A DNA stretch of 64,000 bases from Epiperipatus broadwayi. Lineage: Eukaryota > Onychophora > Udeonychophora > Euonychophora > Peripatidae. The first letter of the stretch is position 1; the number at the start of each line of letters is the position of its first letter. The notes under the pieces are model-generated. The model ran no database searches. It saw nothing but the letters and a program-made list of their open reading frames with translations, and was not told the origin of the DNA. The stretch is taken from NCBI GenBank assembly GCA_028023455.1, contig JAQFVV010012396.1, positions 10,458,085-10,522,084 on the forward strand. The letters run 5' to 3'. Position numbers and translations under genes: made by a program. Positions 35,135 to 46,860 of this stretch are shown here, one piece after another.

Positions 35135-36540
35135 GTTTTTAAATATAATTTCTTTTTAACTTTCATTTATATATTTTTTATATTATTCTAACATGCATAC
35201 ATTTATTTACACTCGCCTGCACATATATAATTTATTATAATAAACTCGAATGAAAAGAGATTTATATTTTAACTTTTAATTTATAATAATCACAACTCTT
35301 TAACTTTTATGAACTCTTAGTTTTTTCTATAAGAAAACTCCCCCTCCCCTCTTTTAATTAATCAATTTTATTTCAAAAACTAATAATAGAATGCTATCTG
35401 ACTCTTACTTTTTTCGAAAACAACTGCATTTCATTTAATAATGACACTTTAGATTTTTACAACTTATTTTTTTAGATAAATTAGTATGTGCTAATTTCAA
35501 TATTGGTACAATATATATCAAATAAATAGTATTTACTATTATTTTTAAATATTAAATAGCAAATCCAGCTTGTAACAACTACTATAATGTGTTCTTAACA
35601 GTATAGTATGTAAAATTAGGTTAAATACTGTAGCTAATAAAGCTTGATTTTAGCTGAAATATAGCTATTATAAATATATCTTCACAGTGCTTCTGCCCTA
35701 TTTATGCTAAATAATATTATTGCTTACAATTCCACATGCTGTATTAATGGTGCAACCTATCTTTTCTCTTTGTTCTCTAATCTTTTTCTCATACCTTATC
35801 CAGTTTTTATTTTTTTTTATTTCCCTCAATTACTTAGAATAAGTTTTCAGATATAGCATCTTTTGTCCTTCTATTATCTTTAATTATATATATTATTAAA
35901 AGTATGGAAATAAAGAGAGAAAAAGTATCTACTAATATTGATAAAGCATACAATTCAATTGATGATAATTAGGTATCATTCAATTAATAGCCACATATTA
36001 GTGCTTATTTCATATGTATGTGATATGAGAGAATAAAAGAGAGATAATTAAGATGGTGTCTATTGTAATTTTTATATTGGTTTCAATAATCTAAATAAAA
36101 TCAAAGAATAAAATACGTTAGCTGACTAGCTAGATTATCTGATTAAATGATAAATATTTCTATAGTATGTATTTACTTTGCACTATATACTTAGGGTATT
36201 CTTAGTCATATAATCTTAAATAGGCATCATACCTTCAATCATGGAGGTATAAAATAATATCCATTGCTCTTTGATCAAACTATGGAACACCTTACTATTA
36301 AACCACTTTAATATGGTTTATTATCTCCATATCTAACTAAAACTAATGTGAATAAACATAAATATTTAGACATTGACATAGAGTATATTGTTTAATAAAT
36401 TATCAAAATTCTCTAAGATAAAATCAATTATCAACACACACATACTTACTAGAATATAATTAAAATAATTTAATGAACACAACCATTGCATTTAGATAGC
36501 AAATTTATTTTTTTTAAAAAAATTTTAATTATTTTTTTGA
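35135..36540. other. AT-rich DNA without recognisable genes
   Basis: Nothing recognisable. A first, non-coding exon of the ankyrin gene could lie here or further upstream, but cannot be picked out. Confidence 0.4.
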
Positions 36541-36560
36541 AATTACATTCATGATGTATT

Positions 36561-36620
36561 TCTCTCTCTCTCTCTCTCACACACACACACGCGCGCGCGC
36601 ACACACACACACATATATAT
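36561..36620. repeat. Compound microsatellite (TC)n(AC)n(GC)n(AC)n(AT)n
   Basis: Five dinucleotide blocks follow without interruption. From 36577 the tract alternates purine and pyrimidine strictly, including a GC block of ten bases, a sequence prone to the Z-DNA form. Confidence 0.95.
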
Positions 36621-37389
36621 AGACTTAAAAGTCCCAAAAAAATTTTTTTATAAATAATTATTAAAATAACCTTATTTTAAAATAAATTATTAAAGTTGTT
36701 TGTATGCATATATATGTTAATGTCATAAATGTATTTGATATAAGAAGAATTGCAGCAAGAAAAAATTAAAATTGTTATATAATTAAGAAATGTTAAATAT
36801 TATTTATTTCATTTATTTGAATTGGTAGATTTAGATGAATTTTAAGTTACAAATTGCATCAGTTAAAAGTTTTCTTTAACATTAAATTTTTTTATTCCTT
36901 AATTAGGTACCATGATCTTTTTCCAGAGCAAACTTTAATGAAGTTTCAAGGTATCTTTTTTAATGTGAGTTGATTAGTCCTTGGGAGAAGCATAATGATA
37001 GGGGATAGCCATCTTTCCAGAAATGCATAAACAACTTGGTTATAAAGTTTGCTAGCCAATACTTTGAGATAATTGTCTAATCAAAGTCTAAAGGATGTAT
37101 TATTAGTTGCAACTTAGTAACTCTTTGAATTTTTAATCACCATTGTATTTCTCAGAATTTTTAACATTAAATTTATAGTTTTATTTTATATTCTTTCAAG
37201 TTAAAAATAATTTAAAAAAATATAAAATTTAGAATTTTAAATCTAAACAAGTATAAATTTCAGGATCTTTTGGATCCAGTTTCAAGGAATTCAAGTCTTT
37301 TTTTTTAAAACTGCACATACACAACTGACTGTGATAATATATATTTATATAAATTTTTTGATTTTGTAATGCTTTTCTAACTTTATATA
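36621..37389. other. AT-rich DNA upstream of the ankyrin gene, probable intron
   Basis: No coding potential. If the acceptor at 37406 is used, this is the 3' part of an intron in the 5' UTR. Confidence 0.4.
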
Positions 37390-37406
37390 TATTTTTTTTA
37401 CTTTAG
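37390..37406 (+). other. Probable 3' splice site ahead of the ankyrin gene start codon
   Basis: ATTTTTTTTACTTTAG ends four bases before the ATG. The T-rich tract plus AG fits an acceptor, with an untranslated exon upstream. A promoter directly before the ATG cannot be excluded. Confidence 0.5.
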
Positions 37407-37410
37407 AGTC

Positions 37411-39009
37411 ATGGCAGCTGATCCAGAGAATCTGAAAGTATTGACAGAAGCTGTTGTATCAAATGATTCTAATACTGTAAAGGCTCTTATTAACAGAGGC
37501 TTGAGTCCAGATTGCTGGATCCCTGAGGACCATGCAGCTGAACGTTACCAAGAAGTTACCCCATTGATGCTAGCTTGTCAAAAACACTGCACATCAATAG
37601 TGAGGATATTGATTAAGGCAAAATGTGATGTCAACTTGCAGGACAAAGATGGAAACACTGCCCTTCATTTTGCCTGTTCACAGGGATTCAAAAAAACAGT
37701 AAAGAAGCTGGTCGATGCTGGCTGCAACATTAACATTCCAAACAAGGAAAGTCAGACTGTGATTCATTACATTTGTGAAAGTGAGAATCTTGATTTAATA
37801 AAAATGTTGGTGAAGAAAAGAACTCAATTAGATATTCAGGAAAAGTCTAAAGGGCACACCCCTCTGATGATTGCCTGCAGTAAAAACAATTTGCCCATAG
37901 CCAAAATCTTGCTGCGGCGGAAGTGCAAAATCAATATTTACGATTTTGATAACCTGACAGCTCTGCACCATTTGTTTCTGCATAATCCAGAACCTAATTT
38001 CCATTTAGTTAAGTTATTAGTAAAAGCTGGAGCAGATATTCATGCTGGTGAGCAAATGGAAAAACAAACCCCACTCTGTTTAGCTTGTAAATCAGCTTCT
38101 CCAAAAATAGTTTCATTTCTTTTGAAAAGTGGTGATGATCAATCATGTGATTGGTGCAGTGAAATGTCTTTAAGACAGGCTCTTATTTTTAACAATATGA
38201 GTGTTATGGAAGCCATTTTAAAGTATGGAATCAGAAAAAATTTCCCCAAAACCACAGGCAGTTCTTTAATCATTCAAGCCATCCAACTTGGTCGTAAAGA
38301 AGCTGTCAAACTTTTGTTGAAGCACAATTGGTCAATAAATGAATCCAATGAGGATGGCTCTACTGCCATTCATATTGCTTGTGCAACCAACCAGCCAGAT
38401 ATGATTATGTTTTTGCTTTCACAAAATTGTGATCTCAATAAAGCAAACTGTCAAGAAAATACTCCATTACATGATATATGTGAAAATGGAAATTTTGAAG
38501 TTGCAACATTACTTGTAAATCATGGTTGCAATGTAAATATTTACAATAAATCAAGAGAAGCTCCATTGTATCTAGCTTGCAAATTTGGTCATATAAATAT
38601 TGTAAAGCTTTTATTAAAAGCTGGCAGTTACCTTAATAACTATGGTGCCACTTCTCCATTCAAAGCATCCCTAGAACGCCAAAAGTCAATATCAAAAATA
38701 CGATCATCGCGACCTTACATCTTTGACAAAGATATTCCATTGTTACTATTAGAAGCTGATTTTGATCTGAGCCATGATCCAACAATTCAGCCAATTGAAG
38801 AATATATCCATACTTTTGACAGAACTGTCATTGAAGACAATGAGGAATTTTTTGAATTACTGGTCAAATTAAGTCACTGCCCACTAAGGTTACAACAATT
38901 AACTTGTAATGTAATTAGAAAGTGTATTGGAGAGCAACTTGCAAATAAGGTTCAACAATTAGATGTCAAACAGTCATTGAAAGATTTAATAGCATATGAA
39001 AAAGAGTAA
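37411..39009 (+). CDS. Ankyrin-repeat protein with C-terminal SOCS-box-like domain (ASB family-like)
   Basis: One uninterrupted 532-codon frame. About twelve ankyrin repeats fill residues 7-411. The clearest, with TPLxxAC and VxxLLxxGxxxN landmarks, are at 47-79, 80-112, 147-179, 316-347, 349-380 and 382-411; those at 113-145 and 250-280 are worn. Residues 412-489 are a linker with a degenerate repeat. Residues 490-530 match a SOCS box: PLRLQQLTCNVIRKCIG for the elongin-binding BC box and LDVKQSLKDLIAYE for the end. In ASB proteins the ankyrin part selects substrates for a cullin-5 ubiquitin ligase. The usual BC-box Cys appears shifted one place (Thr-Cys), and the Cul5-box LPxP is LDVK, so cullin binding may be weak. 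GC is much higher than in the flanks. The start has a good context (GTCATGG). Confidence 0.9.
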   Translation: MAADPENLKVLTEAVVSNDSNTVKALINRGLSPDCWIPEDHAAERYQEVTPLMLACQKHCTSIVRILIKAKCDVNLQDKDGNTALHFACSQGFKKTVKKLVDAGCNINIPNKESQTVIHYICESENLDLIKMLVKKRTQLDIQEKSKGHTPLMIACSKNNLPIAKILLRRKCKINIYDFDNLTALHHLFLHNPEPNFHLVKLLVKAGADIHAGEQMEKQTPLCLACKSASPKIVSFLLKSGDDQSCDWCSEMSLRQALIFNNMSVMEAILKYGIRKNFPKTTGSSLIIQAIQLGRKEAVKLLLKHNWSINESNEDGSTAIHIACATNQPDMIMFLLSQNCDLNKANCQENTPLHDICENGNFEVATLLVNHGCNVNIYNKSREAPLYLACKFGHINIVKLLLKAGSYLNNYGATSPFKASLERQKSISKIRSSRPYIFDKDIPLLLLEADFDLSHDPTIQPIEEYIHTFDRTVIEDNEEFFELLVKLSHCPLRLQQLTCNVIRKCIGEQLANKVQQLDVKQSLKDLIAYEKE

Positions 39010-42000
39010 ATGTTGCTAATAATAATTTTTTAAAATTTCAGTTTACATTTTAAAATTATAGTAAAATGATGTTAAATTCCTACTATGGTCTAATGTAAGC
39101 ATTAATTTATAATGAATATATTGTATTTTTAATTTATAATTTAGATTTTGGTAGGGATTGTTTATAGTGTTGCTACCACAACAATTTTTATGCTAATATT
39201 TAGCTGGGTATCATTTTGGGAAAATATTTCTCAAATTAATATCATTTAATTGTCTCTTAATTTAAAAGATTTGATTCAAAAAAATTCTTATATTGAATAT
39301 GTTTTCAATAACTAAATATTATATATTTGTTAATTTGTTTTTTTAATTTTATTGCATTATTAATGATTATTTTCACTGTCATGTTATTATTAGTTAATAA
39401 CAGCTAAATTTAATCTTTTATATCCATTTTTTAAATCTAATTAAGGATAATTTTAACAAAAGTTATTTCTCCTTTTCTTAAAATAAAAATTATTTAAAAT
39501 GTGTATTTCCCAATATGATATTCGACAACTCAAAATAACTGATCAAAAATTACTCCACTGCCATTTGTAAAATTATATTTCAAGAATGCATTTAATTCAG
39601 TTACTTCTAATTTTTTTTTAACGTTTAAAGGTTGTAAAACTTATTATTTATTAAACTGAGAAATTATAATCCAAATTTATTGAATAATGCCGTTTTGAAA
39701 ATGATTAAACATTATTTTAAAAAGTTGTATAAGTTATATATTTTTAATATTTATGATGGTTGTGTTAAGTAACTTTATTTTTTAAAGACTTTAATAATTC
39801 TTATATAACTAGAACTTTGATCACAATTTCTTGCCAATATTTGTCTTCCTTCAAATGATAATGTAGTTACGATCAAAATATGATAGACAGAGATATTTCT
39901 ATGATAATTATAAATAGTAATATAATCAAATTTTTCCTATATATATATTTTTTATCCAAAAGTCAAATACCATAGGCAACTTATTATATTAATTAAATGT
40001 TTTGAATTAACTGCTATTTTTTTCTCAACAATTTTATAATTAGTTCAGTCAGTTGATTTCAGTAACCAATTTTAAGTAGCCTCTTAAGAAATAATTAATT
40101 GAAGAATCTAGATGATTATACATTGAATCCACTTTCTCTAATTTATTTATAAACTTGAAATTTTTTTTTGCAAAAAATTATAAACCTTGTCAGATTTTAT
40201 TAGCATTAAACATTTGAGTAACTACATATTATAAAACATCATCTTTCTAATGATATTTATTATTATTATTATTATTATTATTGCTAATTTATAAACCATA
40301 ATCTGTCAATTTGGAAGAAAAAATATACACATAAAATTATAATAGATTGTCTGAGAGCTGGCTTGTAACACATTGTATATATATTTAATATTCTTTCAGG
40401 TGTCTGTATGGATCAATAGGTGAGAGTTTGATATTTTGATAGTTATAATCTTATCAAAACACTGGTTTCTTGCCTTTCTTAGACTCTGGAAAATCTAAAG
40501 AAACATTTGGCATCTTTTATCCATGAAAATATTTATGCAATATAAATAATGTTCAATTTCAAAAATATTTTCTCTAAGAAATTATTTGATATGGATATTA
40601 AAAAGTCTGCATAAAACAATAAAGAAAAAAACATAAATTGAAGAATCATTATTCAGGCTAATAAAATATTAATACAATCCTAGAAAATGCTTTTTCATTA
40701 CATTAGAACTTTAATGCAAACTTCTATTAAGAATAAGTTATCAGTGGATAAAATATAATTTTAAATATGATGATGTCATTAAATATTAAACACATTGAAA
40801 CAATATTTAATAAATGATGATACAAAATTACAACTATTTAATTCTATCAGAATTAGAATTAGTAATGATTATAATATTTTATTAGAAATGATTAAAAATA
40901 TTTATATTAATGCACTTATAAAAAGTATCAAGTGCAAATTTACTTCAATTCATAATAGAAAATTATAATAAAATAGTCATTACATAAATTATTAACATCC
41001 ATAATTCCTGTTACAATAAATAAAAGTCATATTATTTATGTACAGCAAATCGAAAGGGGTTGCAGTTTCTTTGTAATCTCACTTGGAAAAAAAACAATGT
41101 CCTCAGATTTTTTTTGTTAATTAGATTTAAATTCATGGTTGAAAGGCCAAGCTGGTCAACTTTGTTACCAAATAGCCTTAAGAATACATTTATTATCATA
41201 ATAGTAATTAACCATTAGCATTTTTTCAAATTACAGAAATTTTAAAAACCTGCCATTTATTATTATTTGTGTAAACTAGCCAAGTTTTTACATTAAGTAA
41301 TTATAGATTTAAAAATTAATTAATGTCACTAAACATTTCAGAAGTAGTAGTTTCTTTATAAAAATATATTTGTATAAATAATGTAATTTCTAGAACAAAC
41401 TGATTATAATAAAGATTTAAATGTCCACATTTAATCAATATATATTCTAAATCATCAATAGTTTTTATTAAAGGAAAATGATAATATCTAAGTTTCACAT
41501 AATTTGAGAAATTTCAATATTATATCTGGACATATAAATAACAAAATCATATTTTCATTAATTACTTTGTAGAAAAATTATAGTTTTCTAGTTTTTTTTC
41601 CCTTAAGGTTAGATTTTGTTAAAAAGATGGCAAATCAGTGAAATAAATGTAAAAAAAAAATAGTTCTCGTGTTTTTATTAAAATACATAAAAAATTCAAA
41701 TTATAAACATTATTTAGTAATAGAAATAATAATCAAATGTAATAATGTAGTATATAATATTTGTAAAAAAAAAAGAAAAACTTGTAAAGAAAACAAAATC
41801 ATGAACAGGAAACATTTTTTTCAATAAAGTGTAAAATAGGTTTAAAATAAGTCAGAAAAATTAGAAAATAACTGAAGACAATCAAAACAATCTCATTATC
41901 ATTTTTAAAAATATATTTATTTCCTAATTTGTTTCTATAAATATAGAAATATCTCTGTAGATATATTATTAAATACAATGAAAAAAATTATTAGGAACTC

Positions 42001-44404
42001 TAGTGGCATGGAAAACTATTTTTATACTTTGAATTTTATGAGCTCCAATATAATGAATAAAATAATTTATAGCACCATAGATTTATTATGGTGCAGTAAG
42101 TAAATTTTTTATTTTTACTCTAAATCAAATAATAAAACAATTTAATAATAAATTGTTCATACTTTATGTATTAATTTATTAAAATTAGGCCATATATATA
42201 TATATATATTTAATTAAATAATTTTTATGATTTTTAACAAATTTTTAATAATTTTTTTTTATTGATTGATATGCTTATTTAACAACTACCAAATTTAAAA
42301 ATTTGTTCTCACATTATAAAAAATATAATATTGAAATATTAATTTTAAAACTTTGAAACAATATATTTTATTCATGAATATGTAATTAGTTCCTAAAGTA
42401 ATTAGTATTATTTATTTCTTCAATGATTAAATGAACTAAGTTAGTATTTTATATTTATAGTATTTTTTACATTTTTAAAAAATTATATGTAATTTTTGTT
42501 ATTAATATTTTCTTAATTAATATTTATAACGAACAAAACCCACCGAAAATTATATATTCCTTATACATCATTTGTATATTTTGATATTTTAATTCTAATT
42601 ATTATATATGTGTAAAATGAATATGGATTTATTACATTTGCATTTACTTTGTGTCAAATATTTCAGTGCTAATACAATTTTTGTTTATTTGATAGTATTT
42701 ATGAATAAAAAAAATATATATAAAAATAAAATGCATTTGAAAATAATCTTAGTATTGTGATCAGACCTATTTTCTGATCTGTTTAAATAGTAATCATTAA
42801 CATAAATATGAAATATGTGTCAGATTTATCAATGTATATAAATTATGTTCTATGGAAAAAAAAAGTTTCTTATTTTAATGTTTTAGAAATTTGAATTAGC
42901 ATAAAATACTAGAAAATTAGGCTTATTTTATTTTTAAAATATTAATATAAATTTTTATTAATTTGTGGGTGTATATATATACTAAAATCAAACTTCTAAG
43001 TTTTGTGTATGTATGTATGTCTAAATACATTCCACACATTATTTTCCCAAAGAAACTTTTATATATTTTGATGTAAAAAAAGATATTCTTTAAAGAATGA
43101 AAATTATTAGATGGTTCAAATAGTTTTATAGATTTATAGTACCTAACATAAGTTATAATACTTAAAAACCAGGTAGATCTTTATATATACATATATATGC
43201 ATTATTTTGATATGTTTACTCAAACAACATGTTAATTTATTATCATAATTGTTTTGTTTTTTATTGATAGTGAAATTATTACAGTGATTTAAACAACTAT
43301 GAAGACATGTTATTAATAGAATATCAGAATGAGTTGTAGAAATTACATTTTTAAGGAAAAAATCTTATGCATGTTAATTCAATGAAATTTTTTTAAAAGC
43401 AAAGTAAATACATATACAAACATACATATATAATATATCAAAGCAAATTATTATTGCCATTGAACTTGTTCTTATGGATGTGATGTAAATAATAATAACT
43501 AAATACATAAAAATATGTAAATATTTTATATTTTTATAAGAATGATAACTGTTTCTGAAACTTGAAAAAAAAAATCATTAATTTAGCATTTAAAATTAAA
43601 ACAAATAAACAAACATCAAAAATGATGGTTTAAGTGAAATACAGGGTTTCTCATATATTCATATTATCAGGTTAATGTATACTTTTCCAGATCAAAATGT
43701 ATCTAATGAAAGACTGAATCTACAGTATTTTTTTGGAGGAAATCAAAATTAAAAAAAAATCTGAAAAATTTAACAGACTGCATCTAGCACAAACCAATAA
43801 CAAATTTGTTTAGTAGATTTGTTGAAAAAATTTAACATAACCAGATACATGCATAATTGATAATAATATAATGACTACTATTTTTTTTCATAACAACAGA
43901 AATCCAGAAAATATCTTCACTTATTGTCTGCTAAAACATCCATATAACCTTTAGCTCATATAGAAATTATTTAAAGCTTATCCAATTGAAAAAATGAAAT
44001 TTTATGCAGCATATACAGTGGAAAAAAAATTGGAATATTGAACATTTGTATTAGCTCATTTCTGGGGCATGAACTATCATTATTTGCATGTTGGTAAAGT
44101 TTAATGATTGGATAAAACTTCTAAATTTATTGTTTTTTGGTTTTTTTTTTTTGTAGAGGGAGAGGAGAATACTGACTTATGAGACCCATGTATTATGAAA
44201 TAAACATTTTCATCATTTATATACATGTGTGTTCACATATGCACACATAAGGAAATTGAACATGTCAAAAAAACTGCAGCATAGTCATGGAATTTGATGA
44301 CTTATTTCTTTTACAAATTCATTTTTCAATTTTTTTATGTTAACTGACATTGTTTTACAGTGACTTTATCTAAATTATAATTATAGATAACTTTGTATAA
44401 CTGC
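39010..44404. other. AT-rich DNA: 3' UTR of the ankyrin gene, then gene desert
   Basis: Apart from the 3' UTR at the start, an (ATT)n tract at about 40256-40282 and TA tracts (for example 42192-42209), I see no gene, RNA or named repeat. The 60-codon minus-strand frame at 41316-41498 is not convincing. Confidence 0.5.
39482..39487 (+). terminator. Candidate polyadenylation signal of the ankyrin gene
   Basis: AATAAA about 470 bases after the stop codon. In DNA this AT-rich such hexamers are common, so the assignment is weak. Confidence 0.3.
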
Positions 44405-44509
<105 letters not shown>

Positions 44510-46099
44510 TTATTAATACTTATGCTATTTGTAAATTTATAAAAAAAATAAGTATCTATCTTTATAATGAATGAGATATCATTATTTTATGTTGAAGATC
44601 TAAAACTGTTTTAATAAAATATCTTACAGAGGTGGAAAATGTTGATAAAGTACTATATAGACTCTAAACATTTCAATATCTGTCTTCTGGCAAAGAACTT
44701 AACATACATACAAATAATAATATAGACATTTATGTAAAAAACAATGTTAAGGAATAACATAAAAATTAATATAAGATTAGTACATTTCTATTATTGTTAA
44801 TCAACTGAAAAGTTAGTATATAATTTTTTTTTTTATCTAGTCAAGACTCAAATTAATGTAGACAAATATTATTATGTCTAACAAACAGGTCCTTAAATAA
44901 TTGTATGATAACATTTTTTGAAACAAAACATGAAGATATTGTTTTATATATATGATTGCTATTGGATTGTAAAGGATTATGAAAGCTGATGCGATATTTG
45001 AAACTATTATTATTGTTTATCTGTTCTTATGTTAACTTTTTGATAATTAACTATAATGAAAACTTATAAACCTTAAAAACAACTTTTATATTATAGTTAT
45101 TCAAAAATAATACTATATATATATATTAGCAAAAGTTACATTGGAGTGTTTTAAAATTAAAAAAAAAAAAATCTAAAAAACTCAATGAAAATTGATATTT
45201 TTATTTTTAATTAAAAGTTTATAATACAAAAATATTTAAATATATATATATTTAAAGATTCTAAGCTTACAAATGCAAAATGAGTTTCTGCATTAATATT
45301 TCTATTCAAGACTCATATTTTTACTTGTTTGGAGAGAAGAGACCAATAGTCAATAGTTACAATTTAAATATCTTTATTTGAATTTTCAAACATTTATATT
45401 GAAAAAGTATTTATTTTTGTGTAGGGCTGTTTATATAGCTACTTTATGATCATATATATACTTCCATGAAATATTAAAATATATCTTATAATCTCAAAAA
45501 AAAAAAGAAAGAAATAAAATAAAATAAGTACATACTAAGCTTTAAATATAATACAGCATGTAATATGTTTACTGACCCTAGAGAAGATTTCAGTACAATT
45601 CATTAATAGCAATCCAAATAACTTTGTACTATTGCAGGACCATCTATTTAGTCATGTGTAACTAGTGAATGCAAGGTAGTGATAGCAAACAGATTCTTAT
45701 TAATTTCTGACTACTAATCATGTTTTGCACATCTTTGTAATAATATAAAAATGTAAAATTTCCTAAGATTTTGAATTCAAGCACATCTACTTGTATAGGT
45801 AGATATGTAGGTACGACACTAATTCAATAACTAAATAGTTTAAACACTATAAGCTAATTGCAGATATCTTAGAACTTTTTCAAAAAAGGATGATATATAC
45901 TACAAGTGATACTATAATTTAAGTTTAGTGAATGTATGTAAATATCTTTTTTAATATATACTTATTATTTTAACTATAAATTTATTTTAATATTTCTAAA
46001 AGTTAATTGTAGCTAAGAACATGTATTTGTTGAATATCTAAATCATTAACAAAAACAAAGAAAATAAAAGTTTGTGTAAGATTTTGTAGAAAAAAATCT
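44510..46099. other. AT-rich DNA without recognisable genes
   Basis: Nothing recognisable. Confidence 0.5.
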
Positions 46100-46310
46100 C
46101 ATGGTGCAAATTAGCATATCTGTCATTCCTATAATCTGGGATTCAAATCCAAGATAAATAAAATTGTTTTCAAGAGACTAAGTTTTTTTCCAGATAGTTA
46201 GCCTATAGTCTAGCTAACCTTGCAATATCAGTCAATAAATGACTATCTACCTATCTTAATTAGAGAATAAAATAATGTTGGAAAAGTGTTCAAACCCTCA
46301 CCAATTTGCA
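46100..46310 (+). mobile_element. Degenerate SINE-like repeat
   Basis: A B-box-like GGGATTCAAATCC lies at 46138-46150, about 35 bases after a poor A-box-like TGGTGCAAATTAGC. The downstream body (AGCTAACCTTGCAATATCAG then TCAATAAAT) recurs at 13345-13400. The tail contains the TGACTATCTACC word. Ends and target-site duplication are not defined. Confidence 0.5.
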
Positions 46311-46744
46311 AGCCTGATGCATATCAGCTTCAATTTTACTATTCCTCTATGAGGGACAGTTAGAGATATCTTTGCTTTACAATCAGCTATTGATTAAAAA
46401 GAGCTTTATTATTTTTTTTAAAATGATTTTGGAAAATGAAATTATAGATATTATATTTATTGCTATTAATTAGTAAATGGAAGAGAAATTGCCACATATT
46501 TCAAAAACACTTCTGATGTATAAATATTTGTAATAGCATATGTTGAATGCAAGTAGAAAAAGTTGTATGGTGCTTTTTTTTAAACATATAGTTATTGAAT
46601 TAATGTCCAATCTATATTACTGTAGAAACATATTGTCTTGAGTTCAAAATCCTTAGGATATTTTTAAATATCAAGTTATTAGCATGAAAGTATAAAAGGC
46701 TTAAAAATGATAGCCTGTTATTTTAGTTGCAACCTTTCTCTTCA

Positions 46745-46860
46745 ATCAATATGCCAATAGCTAAAAAAAAACAGCTTGGTTATGTTGATATAACATTACC
46801 ATTGGTGTCCATTGATGGCAATAGATAATTCTGGAATAGAGTAAATAAAATGAGTTACTA
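46745..46860 (+). repeat. Dispersed repeat, copy 1 (pairs with 62870-62970)
   Basis: CCAATAGC, CAGCTTGGTTA, then TGATGGCAATAGATA and ATTCTGGAATAGAGTAAA parallel CCAATAGCC, TAGTTTGGTTA, TTATATTAGATA and GTTCTGGAATAGAATAAA at 62875-62970. Function and family are unknown. Confidence 0.5.
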
